NCBI GenBank assembly: GCA_963770635.1
Contig: CAVYQI010000003.1
Coordinates: 310,001-374,000, forward strand
Reading direction: 5' to 3'
From: DASZIT01 sp963770635
GTDB lineage: Bacteria > Actinomycetota > Acidimicrobiia > Acidimicrobiales > RAAP-2
Length of the DNA: 64,000 nucleotides
Shown: positions 51,497 to 61,011 of the stretch, one piece after another
Position numbering within the stretch: position 1 is the first letter of the stretch
Layout of the letters: every line of letters starts with the position of its first letter
Notes under the pieces: generated by a model
Seen by the model: only the letters and a program-made list of their open reading frames with translations
Database searches by the model: none
What the model was told of the DNA's origin: nothing
Translations under genes and position numbers: made by a program

Positions 51497-52528
51497 TCAG
51501 GCGGTCGGCACCAACCGGAGGTTGGGATCGGCCCCCAGGGTCAGCGGGGACGGCCCCACATGGCCCAATCGCCACCATCCGGCCGCCGCCACCATGGCGG
51601 CATTGTCGGTGCACAGGGCCCGGGTGGGGAGAAATGCCCCGATCCCGTCCTCCTCGCACGCCTGCTGGGCCCGCGAGCGCAGGAGCGAGTTGGCCGCCAC
51701 CCCTCCGGCCAGGCACAACGCCTTGGCCCCGACATCCGCGGCCGCCCGGCGGGCCTTGGCCACCAGCACGTCCACCACCGCTTGGCGGAAGGACGCGGCC
51801 ACGTCGGCGGTGCCGGCCTCCGGGTGCTTCCGCACGGTGTTCACCACCGACGTCTTCAACCCGCTGAACGAGAAGTCGTAGCCGTCGTCCAGAAACGCCC
51901 GGGGGAAGGCGAAGGCCGACGGGTCTCCCTCGTCGGCGATCGCGTCGATGGCCGGTCCACCCGGGTAGCCGAGGCCCAGGAACCGGGCCACCTTGTCGAA
52001 TGCCTCCCCGGCGGCGTCGTCGACGGTGCCCCCCAGCAACCGGTACCGCCCGGGGGCGGACACCTCCACCAGCAGGGTGTGACCGCCGGAGACCAGGAGC
52101 ACCACCAGCGGCCAGCCGAGATCCGGCTGCTCGAGCAGAGAGGCGAACAGGTGGGCCTCGAGATGGTTGACGCCGACGAAGGGAACGTCCCAGGCCAGCG
52201 CCAGCGCCTTGGCTTCGGCCACCCCCACCAGCAGTGAACCGATCAGGCCGGGTCCGTAGGTGACCGCCACCGCGTCGATACCGGCCCCCGAGGTGTCGCT
52301 GCCGGCGGCATCCAGGGCGTCAGCCAGCACCGGGGTCAGCAGTTCCACATGGGCCCGGCCGGCCAGCTCCGGCACCACCCCGCCGTAGCGGGCGTGCAGG
52401 TCGATCTGGCTGCTCACCACCGACGACGCGATGTGGGTGCCGCCGTCGACCACCGCCGCCGCCGTCTCGTCACAGGAGGTCTCGATGCCCAGGACCCGGT
52501 GGATACCGGGGATCGGGTCGGTGGTCAT
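51497..52528 (-). CDS. tsaD: tRNA N6-threonylcarbamoyladenosine transferase TsaD
   Basis: 343 aa ASKHA-fold protein. VLGIETSCDETAAAVVDGG opens it, the metal ligands are in NHLEAHLFAS, and LLVSGGHTLLVEV and GEAFDKVARFLGLGYPGG follow. TsaD transfers threonylcarbamoyl to A37 of ANN-decoding tRNAs with TsaB and TsaE, both encoded just upstream. It is the last gene of udg-tsaE-tsaB-rimI-tsaD. Confidence 0.98.
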   Translation of the reverse strand: MTTDPIPGIHRVLGIETSCDETAAAVVDGGTHIASSVVSSQIDLHARYGGVVPELAGRAHVELLTPVLADALDAAGSDTSGAGIDAVAVTYGPGLIGSLLVGVAEAKALALAWDVPFVGVNHLEAHLFASLLEQPDLGWPLVVLLVSGGHTLLVEVSAPGRYRLLGGTVDDAAGEAFDKVARFLGLGYPGGPAIDAIADEGDPSAFAFPRAFLDDGYDFSFSGLKTSVVNTVRKHPEAGTADVAASFRQAVVDVLVAKARRAAADVGAKALCLAGGVAANSLLRSRAQQACEEDGIGAFLPTRALCTDNAAMVAAAGWWRLGHVGPSPLTLGADPNLRLVPTA

Positions 52529-52558
52529 CCAGCGAGGATAGCGATCGGCGCCGGCGGA

Positions 52559-53110
52559 TCAGCGCCGCGAGGTCAGGGCCAGATCCTCGGGGAGGGACGT
52601 CTCGATGGCGTCGAGCCGGCGGGCGTAGGTCTCCGAGTCGATGTCGCGTACCCACATGATCAGGGCGTCCTCCCCGGTCTCGGGGTAGTAGTTCGGACGC
52701 ACCCCGACCGGCGCCATCCCGAACCGGCGGTAGAGGCCGATGGCCGGCTGGTTCCCCACCCGGACCTCCAGGGTCAGGTGCCGGGACCCGAGCTCGAGGG
52801 ACACCCGGGTCATGTCCAGGAGGATCAGGGTTCCGAGGCCGCGCCGTTGCCACCGGGGATCCACCGCGATGTTGTTCACGTGGGCCTCGTCATCGATCAG
52901 CATCAGGCCGGCGAACCCCACGATATCGGCGCCGATCCAGGCGGCCCGGTAGGCCCGGGACTTCCGTTGGGCCAACTCCTCCACGAACAGCCGGTGGGTC
53001 CAGGGTTGAGGGAACACCGCGGTCTCGATCCGGAGGACCCCGCGGAGGTCCTTGGTCCGCATCGGTGCCATCACCACCTGGTGGCGCCCCGACGGCGGGT
53101 CAGCGGTCAC
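52559..53110 (-). CDS. rimI: Ribosomal protein S18 alanine N-acetyltransferase-like GNAT
   Basis: 183 aa from the GTG at 53110 overlapping tsaB; a further in-frame start at 53167 would overlap it more. GNAT fold: VNNIAVDPRWQRRGLGTLIL is the acetyl-CoA loop (R-x-x-G-x-G), and RVGNQPAIGLYRRFGMAPVGVRPNYY is the typical RimI C-terminal half. Position between tsaB and tsaD is the conserved location of rimI. The C-terminus has about 30 extra residues. Confidence 0.92.
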   Translation of the reverse strand: MTADPPSGRHQVVMAPMRTKDLRGVLRIETAVFPQPWTHRLFVEELAQRKSRAYRAAWIGADIVGFAGLMLIDDEAHVNNIAVDPRWQRRGLGTLILLDMTRVSLELGSRHLTLEVRVGNQPAIGLYRRFGMAPVGVRPNYYPETGEDALIMWVRDIDSETYARRLDAIETSLPEDLALTSRR

Positions 53111-53894
53111 GGGCACGGCCGGGCGTCCGGGTGGGCGGCATCCGCTGTTCCCAGTTGATCCGGGCATCGGCCTCCCGCCGGTAGTCGGGGACCAACTCGG
53201 CGGGACGGGCCAGCTCGGCCCCCGCCTCGAGACGGTGCCGGGCCAATCGGGCCAGGGTCAACGGTGACGGAGACGACACCGTCTCGACCAGGTCGAGGTC
53301 GCCGGCCTGGGCATCGGCCAAGAGGTGACGGTACCGGACGGCGCCATCCCCCACGATCAGCACCCGGTCGCCGGGCTCACCGTCGAGCTCGGTCAAGCTC
53401 CGGATCAGGGCGTCGGGAGTGACCAGCTGGGGTGGCGCCTGTCGGGCGGAGGCCGGGTCCAGCCCCGGGTCCGGGCCGGGCGCAGTTGGGCCGAAGCGGT
53501 ACCGGGAGGTGAACACCTCCCCCCGCCGGGCGTCGACCACCACCACCACCACGGTGCCGGCCCCGTCGGATCCCGCCTCGGCCATGGCGCCGGCGGCGAG
53601 GATGTCGAGACTGCTGACGCCCAGCACCCCGATGCCCAATCCCTGGGCCAGGGCCTTGGCGGTGGCCACGCCGACCCGCAGCCCGGTGAACAGCCCGGGC
53701 CCGACGTCGACGGCAACCGCCTCGACATCCCGGACGGTGAGCCCGGACAGGGCACAGACCTCCTCGATGGCCGGGGCCAGCGACTCGGCGTGCATCCGAC
53801 CTTCCTGGTGGCTGCGCTCGGCGGCCGCACCGCTGTCCGCCAGCAGCGCCGCCCCGACCAGACTGGTGGCCGACTCGATGGCCAGGAGGTTCAC
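53100..53894 (-). CDS. tsaB: tRNA threonylcarbamoyladenosine biosynthesis protein TsaB
   Basis: 264 aa from the GTG at 53894, a 4-nt GTGA overlap with tsaE. N-terminal ASKHA strand LLAIESATSLVGAALL, the segment RMHAESLAPAIEEV and VDVGPGLFTGLRVGVATAKAL are diagnostic. It partners TsaD as the inactive-homologue scaffold. It has a long Pro/Ala-rich insertion (PTAPGPDPGLDPASARQAPP) not seen in compact homologues. Confidence 0.95.
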   Translation of the reverse strand: MNLLAIESATSLVGAALLADSGAAAERSHQEGRMHAESLAPAIEEVCALSGLTVRDVEAVAVDVGPGLFTGLRVGVATAKALAQGLGIGVLGVSSLDILAAGAMAEAGSDGAGTVVVVVVDARRGEVFTSRYRFGPTAPGPDPGLDPASARQAPPQLVTPDALIRSLTELDGEPGDRVLIVGDGAVRYRHLLADAQAGDLDLVETVSSPSPLTLARLARHRLEAGAELARPAELVPDYRREADARINWEQRMPPTRTPGRARDR

Positions 53895-54397
53895 CTGGTC
53901 ACTGCCCACGGTTCGACGACCTCGGACAGGCGTTCCCAGCGATCGGCCCACCTCGGGCCCGACCAGAGAATGGTCACCGTGCGGCGATCGTCGGGGTCCC
54001 CGGGCCCGGCATCGAGACGGAGGGACAGGGACCCGTGGCCGAGGACCGGCTCGGCCACGTCTCCCCATTCGACCAGGGCAACCGCCCCGTCCTCGACCAA
54101 CTCCCCGAGTCCGAGATCGTCGATCTCGGCGAGATGGTCGAGCCGGTAGACATCGGCGTGGAGGAGGGTGCGCAGCGGGTCGCCATCGTCGCCGAGGCGG
54201 TACTGCCGGACCAGCGCGAAGGTCGGGCTGGTGATCGGCTCGGCCACCCCCAGGCCGCGGCCGAAGCCCTGGGCGAAGGTGGTCTTGCCGCTCCCGAGCT
54301 CCCCGGCCAGCAGCAGCACGTCACCGGGCTCGCAGACCCCGGCGATGGCCGCGGCCAACGCCCGGGTCTCTTCCGGGCCCACGGTAGTCGCCACCAT
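53891..54397 (-). CDS. tsaE: tRNA threonylcarbamoyladenosine biosynthesis ATPase TsaE
   Basis: 168 aa from the ATG at 54397; an in-frame TTG at 54424 overlapping udg is an alternative. P-loop LLLAGELGSGKTTFAQGFGRGLG (about 32-54 region), then ITSPTFALVRQY, HADVYRL and ALVEWGD are all family signatures. It supplies ATPase activity for the TsaB-TsaD complex. It lies 14 nt downstream of udg. Confidence 0.95.
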   Translation of the reverse strand: MVATTVGPEETRALAAAIAGVCEPGDVLLLAGELGSGKTTFAQGFGRGLGVAEPITSPTFALVRQYRLGDDGDPLRTLLHADVYRLDHLAEIDDLGLGELVEDGAVALVEWGDVAEPVLGHGSLSLRLDAGPGDPDDRRTVTILWSGPRWADRWERLSEVVEPWAVTR

Positions 54398-54411
54398 CGC
54401 CCCGGGCTCGC

Positions 54412-54972
54412 TCAAGCCGACCAACCCAGCAGCTGCTTGGCCCGGATCAGGTCGGACCGCATCTGGGCCACCACCGCCCCGCCCGACCGGAGCGCGGCCG
54501 CCGGGTGGTAGGTCGGCACCAGATGGGAGTGGCCGAACGGGTAGGCCTGCCCGCGCATCTGGGTGATTCCCTTGTCGGTGCTCAACAGCAGCTTGGTGGC
54601 GAAGTTGCCGAGGGTCACCACCACCACCGGCTTGATCAGTTCGAGCTGGGCGACCAGATACGGCCGGCAGGCGGCGATCTCCTCCGGTCTCGGATCACGG
54701 TTGTCCGGTGGCCGGCACTTGACCACATTGGCGATATAGCAGCGGCTCCGGTCGATGCCGAGTTCTTCGGCCATCAGGCGGTCGAGGAGTTTGCCCGAGC
54801 GCCCCACGAACGGCTCACCCTGGAGGTCCTCGTCACGCCCGGGGGCTTCGCCCACGAAGAGGAGGTCGGCGTCGGGGTTGCCCACCCCGAACACCACCTG
54901 GGTGCGGTGGGCGGACAGCGCACACTTGGTGCACCCGGCCGCCTCCCCGGCGAGATGGGCCAGATCGGTCAT
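54412..54972 (-). CDS. Family 4 uracil-DNA glycosylase, [4Fe-4S]
   Basis: 186 aa. Cluster cysteines are in GCTKCALSAHRTQVV (C-x2-C) and in YIANVVKCRPP with a later Cys in EEIAACRPY. FVGEAPGRDEDLQGEPFVG is motif A with the catalytic Glu region, and PTYHPAAALR is motif B. It removes uracil from DNA, which is relevant in high-GC genomes. It starts at the ATG 54972 and is divergent from the cyclase gene across 85 bp. Confidence 0.94.
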   Translation of the reverse strand: MTDLAHLAGEAAGCTKCALSAHRTQVVFGVGNPDADLLFVGEAPGRDEDLQGEPFVGRSGKLLDRLMAEELGIDRSRCYIANVVKCRPPDNRDPRPEEIAACRPYLVAQLELIKPVVVVTLGNFATKLLLSTDKGITQMRGQAYPFGHSHLVPTYHPAAALRSGGAVVAQMRSDLIRAKQLLGWSA

Positions 54973-55057
54973 CTCCGGCACGGTGGCATGGTACCTGCCC
55001 GTTGGCGTGGGTCGATTTGGGTTCGTCAAGCCTGACCCGACGCGGCAAACTGAGACC

Positions 55058-56370
55058 GTGACCGACGGGATCCAGCCGTTTGGCGACGATGGACAGGGTC
55101 CCGACCTGCCCCGGCAACCCATGCAACGGGCGGCGGATGCCGACCGCGATCGGACGGTGACGCTCTTGCGCGAGCACGTGGTCGTCGGCCGGCTGACGCT
55201 CGACGAGTTCTCCGAGCGGGTGGGCAGCGCGCGCTGGCGGCTCGGACCAGTGGCGAGCTCGAGGCGCTGGTCGCCGATCTCCCGGCCCGACCCGAGCCCG
55301 AGCCGGAAGCCACCCGTCGCCACGTCCGCCGGTGGATCGTGGCCGTCATGAGCGGCGCCAAAGCCAAGGGCCGGTGGCGGGTCGGCGACCACACCACCGC
55401 CATCGCGGTCATGGGGGGCTGCGTGCTCGACCTCCGGCAGGCCGAGATCTACGGCGCCGAAGCGGTGATCAACGCCTTTGCCGTCATGGGCGGCATCGAC
55501 ATCATCGTGCCCGAGGGCATCGATGTGGAATTGGCCGGGTTCGCGATCATGGGCGGCCGCAACATGAGGATCCGGGATGTCCCCATCATCCCGGGGTCGC
55601 CCCGGATCGTCATCCGAGCCTTCCCGATCATGGGCGGGGTGGAGATCAAGAGCCGGCCGCCCGCCCGCGGGCGGCCGGACCGGGACGGACTGCCTCTGGA
55701 CCGCGGCTCGACGCCACCGTCGCTGGACCCGGTTCACGATCATGGCGCGCATCATTTCGATGACCACCGTGAACACCGCGACCGGCGGACCCAGAGGGAC
55801 GACCGTCGCGACCCGGTGCCCACGGCGCCGGATCCACCGCCCGAATCCGGCGACAGCCGCGACAGTACCGTCACGATTCTGTTCAGCGACATCGTGGACT
55901 ACTCGGGAATCACCGAGCGCCTCGGGGACCGGTCGGCCCAGGCCCTGGTCACCGAGCACCACCGGATCGTGCGCTCCCTCCTGACCGGTCACGGCGGTCG
56001 GGAGGTGAAGGTCCAGGGTGACGGGTTCATGGCCGCGTTCGGGGGGGTGGCCCGGGCACTCCGGTGCGCGGCGGCCATGCAACGCTCGTTTCGCGAGCAC
56101 ACCCTGGCCCACCCCGACCAGCCGATCCGGGTCCACATCGGGCTGCACACCGGGGAGGCCATGGAGGTCGACGACGACTACTTCGGCCACACCGTCATTG
56201 TCGCCAGCCGCATCGCCGGCATCGCGGTTCCCGACGAGATCCTGGTGTCATGGCTGTCCGCCCAGCTGGTGGCCGGCACCGGGGAGTTCCATTTCGGCGA
56301 GCAACGGGAGGTGGCCCTCAAGGGGATGAGCCGTCCCCAGACCGTCGCCCCGCTGGTCTGGGCCAACTGA
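55058..56370 (+). CDS. DUF1707/LiaF-like/class III nucleotide cyclase fusion (one frame break)
   Basis: About 437 aa after correction. Residues 1-60 hold a DUF1707 motif (RDRTVTLLREHVVVGRLTLDEFSERV). A one-base gain near 55235-55242 shifts frame before ALAARTSGELEALVADL. Next comes a LiaF-like beta region with repeated V/F-MGG turns (AVMGGCVLDLRQAE, FAIMGGRNMRIRDV), a His/Asp-rich linker, and a cyclase domain. TILFSDIVDYSGITER and VKVQGDGFMAAF give the two metal-binding Asp residues. The Lys and the Asp in DDDYFGH suggest ATP preference. The Asn of the transition-state pair is Ile (HTVIVASR), while Arg is kept. No membrane segment is seen. Confidence 0.75.
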
Positions 56371-56378
56371 CCCCGCCA

Positions 56379-57551
56379 TCAGCTGGTCGGAGGGGCGATC
56401 CTCACCGATGTCCGCGCCGGAGGGGACGGCCGGGACACCGCCACCGGCGGCGAGGGGAGGTCCGCCCAGGTGGCGAGGTAAGGGCCGGTGGACCCGAATC
56501 CGATCCGGATCATGGCCACCGGCCGAGGGGCGCTGTCGACCTGGGGTGAGTCCGAGTGCCAGGGGTTGTACAGCAGCCAGGTACCGGTGGGGCCGTTGTA
56601 GATCGACTCCTCCCCTGGCCCCGCACCCTGGGCGTTGGACGCCACCAGCGGTGTCGACGACGTCTCGGTACAGGGTCCCGTCGGGCCCGTGCATCGGGCC
56701 GCCCCGATGGCGTAGTTGGCCGAATTGAACCAATTGCCCGAATAGAACAGCCAGTAGGTTCCGGCCACCTTCACCATGTCCGGCGATTCGACGATGGTCC
56801 CCTGCCACGGGAGGCCGGGCTGGAGGATGACGGTCGGCTGGGCGGTGAAGGCCAGGCCGTCAGTGGTGAGGGGGGCCGACCAGATCTTGGTCGGGGTGTT
56901 CGCCCCGCCGATGTTCTGATCCGACTTCCACAGCAACCAGTTGGTCCCGTCGTCGTCGGTGAACACCCGCGGATCGATGGAGCCGCCTTGGCTGACCTGG
57001 CAGATGTATGGCGTCGCCAACGGGGTGAACGGGCCGCGGGGCGACGACGCGGTGGCCGCCCCGATGCACTGCATGGTGGGGTCGGACCCCTTCACCAGGG
57101 CAGTGAAGTACAGGACGAACGTCGACCCGAAGCGGTGGAGGTCAGGTCCCCAAGTGAAGCCGGGCGACGCCCACGCCGGTAACGACGGCAGGGCATCGAA
57201 CATCGGCCCCCATCGACCCACCGCCGTCCCCGACAGCACCGGCACGTTCATGACCGTTCCCGGGCCGGCCACGTTGGCGATCAGGTAGTAGCGGCCCTGC
57301 CACACGGTGAGGAACGGGTCGGACACGTCGTGGCCGACGGCATAGATCTGGGCCGGCGCCGACGGGGTGATGGTCACCGGTGGGTCCACCGCCGGATCCA
57401 GTGGGCTGATGACCGGAGCCAAGGTGCCGGCGCCCGGGCCCGCCGGGGTTGACGCCGGTTGGGCGATCGCCGAGGTGCAGGCGGTGGCGACCATGGCCAG
57501 CGCCACCACGGCCAGCATCAGGACGGCGCGAGGTCCTCGGTGTGTTCTCAT
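56379..57551 (-). CDS. GH43-like lipoprotein, putative glycoside hydrolase
   Basis: 390 aa from the ATG at 57551. It has a lipoprotein signal (AVLMLAVVALAMVATAC, Cys ~25). The five-bladed beta-propeller layout shows HDVSDPFLTVWQGRYYLIAN (catalytic Asp region), SIDPRVFTDDDGTNWLLWK (pKa-modulating Asp) and IVESPDMVKVAGTYWLFYS (general acid Glu). GH43 enzymes include arabinanases and xylosidases. Extracellular arabinose-polymer trimming would fit the DPA pathway, but this is speculation. It ends 8 bp from the cyclase gene. Confidence 0.78.
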   Translation of the reverse strand: MRTHRGPRAVLMLAVVALAMVATACTSAIAQPASTPAGPGAGTLAPVISPLDPAVDPPVTITPSAPAQIYAVGHDVSDPFLTVWQGRYYLIANVAGPGTVMNVPVLSGTAVGRWGPMFDALPSLPAWASPGFTWGPDLHRFGSTFVLYFTALVKGSDPTMQCIGAATASSPRGPFTPLATPYICQVSQGGSIDPRVFTDDDGTNWLLWKSDQNIGGANTPTKIWSAPLTTDGLAFTAQPTVILQPGLPWQGTIVESPDMVKVAGTYWLFYSGNWFNSANYAIGAARCTGPTGPCTETSSTPLVASNAQGAGPGEESIYNGPTGTWLLYNPWHSDSPQVDSAPRPVAMIRIGFGSTGPYLATWADLPSPPVAVSRPSPPARTSVRIAPPTS

Positions 57552-57696
57552 CGGCAATCGACCTCGTGGGCAGGTGCTCGGGGAGGCCCGCGTCCCCACA
57601 AATTCCCTGGCGGGCGGCCGTCAGGTTACTGGCTGCGGCCGGCGCTGGCGCGGCAGCGCTCTGACGGTACCGACCGGATCCGGCATCGGACATCAG

Positions 57697-59157
57697 TCAG
57701 CGGCTGGACGCATCCGGTCCTCCACCCGGGCGGGCGGCGGGTCGGAGCCGGCCGATCCGGCGGCCGATTCCCGAGGCGAGGAGAACCAGCGGCGGGGCGG
57801 CCAGCACCACCAGGCACACCTCGAACGGGGCCCGGAACCGGACCTGTCCGAAGACCAGCGCGCTGACCAGCGTCACCACCCCTGCGGGGACCAGCAGGTA
57901 CCACTGGCGGATCCGGCGGCGACGCAGGATGGCGATGCCGGCGATGCCCAGAGGGAGCAGTGCGTAGTACACCCAGAGGCCGGCTAGCGAGGCGGGAACC
58001 GGCCGGCCCTCGTTCACGTCCCCGTTCGCCATCTGAATCGGTTCGTAGAGGTCCCACAACCGGCCGATCCGAGCCGCCACCACCACCGGCAGCCGGCCGG
58101 CGTGGTGTTCGGCGTATTGGACCGCGGCATGCTGATCGCGGGACGACTGCACCGATTCGTCGACCGCGCTCGATCCGGATGTCACACAACCCAGCGCCCA
58201 AGCCCCTAGATACGGGCCGCTGTAGGTTTGCGGGCAGTTGGCACCCAGGAGTGCGATCCCTTCGCCCGTCGAGATGTAGGTGGCGTCCTCGAAGGTGGCC
58301 AGATTCCGGCCCACCCACGGGGCCAGGACGATGCCGGCGGCCAGGAGTCCGACACCGAGGAGGCCGGCCCGCCGGCGGAGTGGCAACCGGGTGACGGCCA
58401 GCGCCGCCGGCACCAACAGGCCGGGAATGAACAGCACCAGCTCGGCTCGTACCAGCGCCTCGCCGGCACACGCCGCCCCCAGCAGCGCGGCACTGACAAA
58501 GGTCGGTGACCGCCGAAGCCGTACCACCGCCAGGAGGATCAGCGCCATGAACAGCATGGACGGCGTTTCTGACATCACGATGCCGCTGGGAATCCAGAAG
58601 TTGGGCGCAAAGGCAGCGAGACCGGCGGCCGTGAGTCCGACCCAGGGACCGGCAACGGCCCGACCCAGCAGCCCGACGCAAAGGACCACCGCGGCACCCA
58701 GCACCGCCATGGTGAGCCGCTGGACCGTCGTCCCGGTGTGAACGCCGATGACGAAGTTGACCGAACCGAGGAGCAGTGACGTCAACGGAGGGTGGGCGGC
58801 GGTGGGCGTCAGGGCGAAGGGGGTCCGGAAGAACTGTCCCTGCTTCAATTCGTTGGCGGTGACCCCGTACCAGAACGAGTCATAGAATTTGCTGTTCTCG
58901 AAGCGGGTGACAACAAGCACGTACCCGACCCGGAAGGCCAGACCGCTGGCGACGATCCCCGCCAGCGCGAGGGCGAAGCGACGAGACCGCATCGACCCGC
59001 CGATGATCGAGGGATCGGGATCGGCGGCCGCCTCGACTTCCGGGGCGGCGTCGACGGTGACTGTGCCCGGCGACGTCATCGGCACGACCAGGCCGTCACG
59101 TTCGGGGAGCTCCCAGGAGGTCTTGGGGAGCCGATGCCACCCGGCCGACGCCAACAT
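57697..59157 (-). CDS. Polytopic GT-C/PMT-like glycosyltransferase
   Basis: 486 aa from the ATG at 59157; 59196 and 59079 are alternative starts. About 45 polar residues are followed by about eleven hydrophobic segments. After the first segment the outer loop has KFYDSFWYGVTANELKQGQ and PTAAHPPLTSLLLG, in the place where GT39/GT-C family members carry the catalytic acidic residue. The sugar and acceptor are unknown. It is tandem with the next GT-C protein upstream (59228-60898) and precedes the GH43-like gene, all minus strand. Confidence 0.7.
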   Translation of the reverse strand: MLASAGWHRLPKTSWELPERDGLVVPMTSPGTVTVDAAPEVEAAADPDPSIIGGSMRSRRFALALAGIVASGLAFRVGYVLVVTRFENSKFYDSFWYGVTANELKQGQFFRTPFALTPTAAHPPLTSLLLGSVNFVIGVHTGTTVQRLTMAVLGAAVVLCVGLLGRAVAGPWVGLTAAGLAAFAPNFWIPSGIVMSETPSMLFMALILLAVVRLRRSPTFVSAALLGAACAGEALVRAELVLFIPGLLVPAALAVTRLPLRRRAGLLGVGLLAAGIVLAPWVGRNLATFEDATYISTGEGIALLGANCPQTYSGPYLGAWALGCVTSGSSAVDESVQSSRDQHAAVQYAEHHAGRLPVVVAARIGRLWDLYEPIQMANGDVNEGRPVPASLAGLWVYYALLPLGIAGIAILRRRRIRQWYLLVPAGVVTLVSALVFGQVRFRAPFEVCLVVLAAPPLVLLASGIGRRIGRLRPAARPGGGPDASSR

Positions 59158-59227
59158 GAGGCCCCTAGGGTCGGAAGCACCGCCCCAGGCTGCCACAGTG
59201 ACGATGAACGGGCGGATCCGGGGTCAA

Positions 59228-60898
59228 TCAGGAAGGTGGGTCTAGCTCTCGACAACCCAATGGCAGCGGCGGACAGCTGGCCCTCTGGATCGAAACCACC
59301 CGTTCCTGATCCACGGTAACCACGAACGCCGAGGAGTTGGCGGAGGGCACCAGGCCGGTATAGAGACCTTCGAGGGAATAGAGACCTGGTTCCCAGCCGT
59401 CTGCCTCGAGTTGCCAGGCCACCCCTTCGGCGATGGCGAGAGAAGAGAAGCCGTCGGCGTCAACCACGGAAACTCGGATCACCACCGGCCCGGGGGGAAC
59501 CGTTCGCTCGATGTGTTTGGCGACCTGGATGACTGAAGAGTCTCCCGCAGAACTCAATCCGACATTGCTCTGGCTGGGGACGAACGTCCTCAACGACGCG
59601 ATACCAACTGACCCGACAATCGTGAGGACGCCAATCGCCACCCACCCGGTTATCGCCTCCCGCCTCGGAGACGACCGCTCGACCTCCACCGGGGGGCGCC
59701 GCCCGACCCATGCCGATCCAAGGACGACCGCCGACCATACCGCCACGGTCCAGACCAGAATGCTCAGTGCCCAGACGAAGGAGATCCCGTAGCTGACACT
59801 CAGCGCGTTCCGTTCCGGGATGATGGAGAAACTGACCGCGGTGCCGACGCAACTGACGAGGGCGACGAGGGACAGCACGCCGAGACGGCGGCGACCTCCG
59901 CGCCAGGCCAGCAGCGCGATCACCGCCAGGGCGAACAGGACCAGGAAACCCACCACCGTGGCGTTGGCGTTGATCGACGCGGCCAGCGAGTAGAAGTTGC
60001 TGGGCTGGTGACGGAGCCAGAGAGGAGGCGGCGAACCGAGCCATCCCACGACGCGCAAGCCGAATGCGAAGCCCGTGGTCCGCTGTCCTTGTCCGCTTGC
60101 CACCAACGCCGAGATGTTCCCCTGCCTTCCCAGATTCTGAACGAGCGGCGCGATCCAGCCCGCAGCTCCCACCAGGAGTCCGAGGACCAGCCAACGGAAG
60201 CGCGGAGGACGGCCACCCATCCCCACTCCTACCAGGGGTGCACTCAGGACCAACGCGGTTGCGGGGATGGCATAGATCAAGTGGGTCTGGGCCGCCACCG
60301 ATCCAACCAGGACAAGGACCGGCCACCAACCGAGGGAACCCGATCCGACGATCCAAGCCAGCACGATGGTGGCGATGAGAAATGGAATGGGAAAGTAGAC
60401 GTTCCAGAGCAGATTCTCGAAAACCACCGGCACGAGCCAGAGATACACGACGGCCGCGAAGGCGATGAGGACACCGCCCAGCCATTGCCCCGTCGACCAG
60501 GCGGCCTCGATCGCCACCGACAGGACGACACCGCCACACAGGACTGCGCCCCACAACGGGCCGTGCGTCGGGTCGATGCGCACCGGAATGGCCAGAAGCC
60601 AGAACGAAAGGGGGCCGGGATCGAAGAGGACATGTCCGGCGGACCCGGCGGTGGTGGCCAGGCCCACCAGTGGGGGATGGAAGGTGAGGGCCTGGTGGGA
60701 GCGGATGGCGATGGCGGCGTCGTCCCCAGTCGCCACCCAACCCTTGGAGAGGACCACGATCAAGGGCACCACGAGGACGACCCACGTGGCCAGATGGCTG
60801 GCGACCCGGAGCGTCCTACCTACACCAAAAAAGTTGAGATGCCGACCGAGCTCACCGAAAGGCACAGAAGCGTTGTTGGTCAACGGGACATCACACAC
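59228..60898 (-). CDS. Polytopic GT-C-like membrane protein
   Basis: 556 aa from a GTG (a TTG at 60883 is also possible). Signal-anchor and about twelve hydrophobic segments. The first outer loop has GDDAAIAIRSHQAL, followed by LFDPGPLSFWLLAIP. Both correspond in position and pattern to GDQAVLASRVGDAM and WSHPGPALFYLQAP in the protein at 40762-42462, so they are paralogues. The C-terminal 150 residues form an outer soluble domain with a Cys pair (SCPPLPLGC). Its role in envelope glycan assembly is inferred. It is divergent from the TetR gene. Confidence 0.65.
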   Translation of the reverse strand: MCDVPLTNNASVPFGELGRHLNFFGVGRTLRVASHLATWVVLVVPLIVVLSKGWVATGDDAAIAIRSHQALTFHPPLVGLATTAGSAGHVLFDPGPLSFWLLAIPVRIDPTHGPLWGAVLCGGVVLSVAIEAAWSTGQWLGGVLIAFAAVVYLWLVPVVFENLLWNVYFPIPFLIATIVLAWIVGSGSLGWWPVLVLVGSVAAQTHLIYAIPATALVLSAPLVGVGMGGRPPRFRWLVLGLLVGAAGWIAPLVQNLGRQGNISALVASGQGQRTTGFAFGLRVVGWLGSPPPLWLRHQPSNFYSLAASINANATVVGFLVLFALAVIALLAWRGGRRRLGVLSLVALVSCVGTAVSFSIIPERNALSVSYGISFVWALSILVWTVAVWSAVVLGSAWVGRRPPVEVERSSPRREAITGWVAIGVLTIVGSVGIASLRTFVPSQSNVGLSSAGDSSVIQVAKHIERTVPPGPVVIRVSVVDADGFSSLAIAEGVAWQLEADGWEPGLYSLEGLYTGLVPSANSSAFVVTVDQERVVSIQRASCPPLPLGCRELDPPS

Positions 60899-61011
60899 GG
60901 ATTCCTATCCGAAACCGGCAAGAGGGATCGTGCCCGTCGTTACCACCGTCATATGCTGCCAGAGGGACGAGGAGCGGCCGGGGCGATGATGGCCGGCCAA
61001 GGAGGGCTCAG

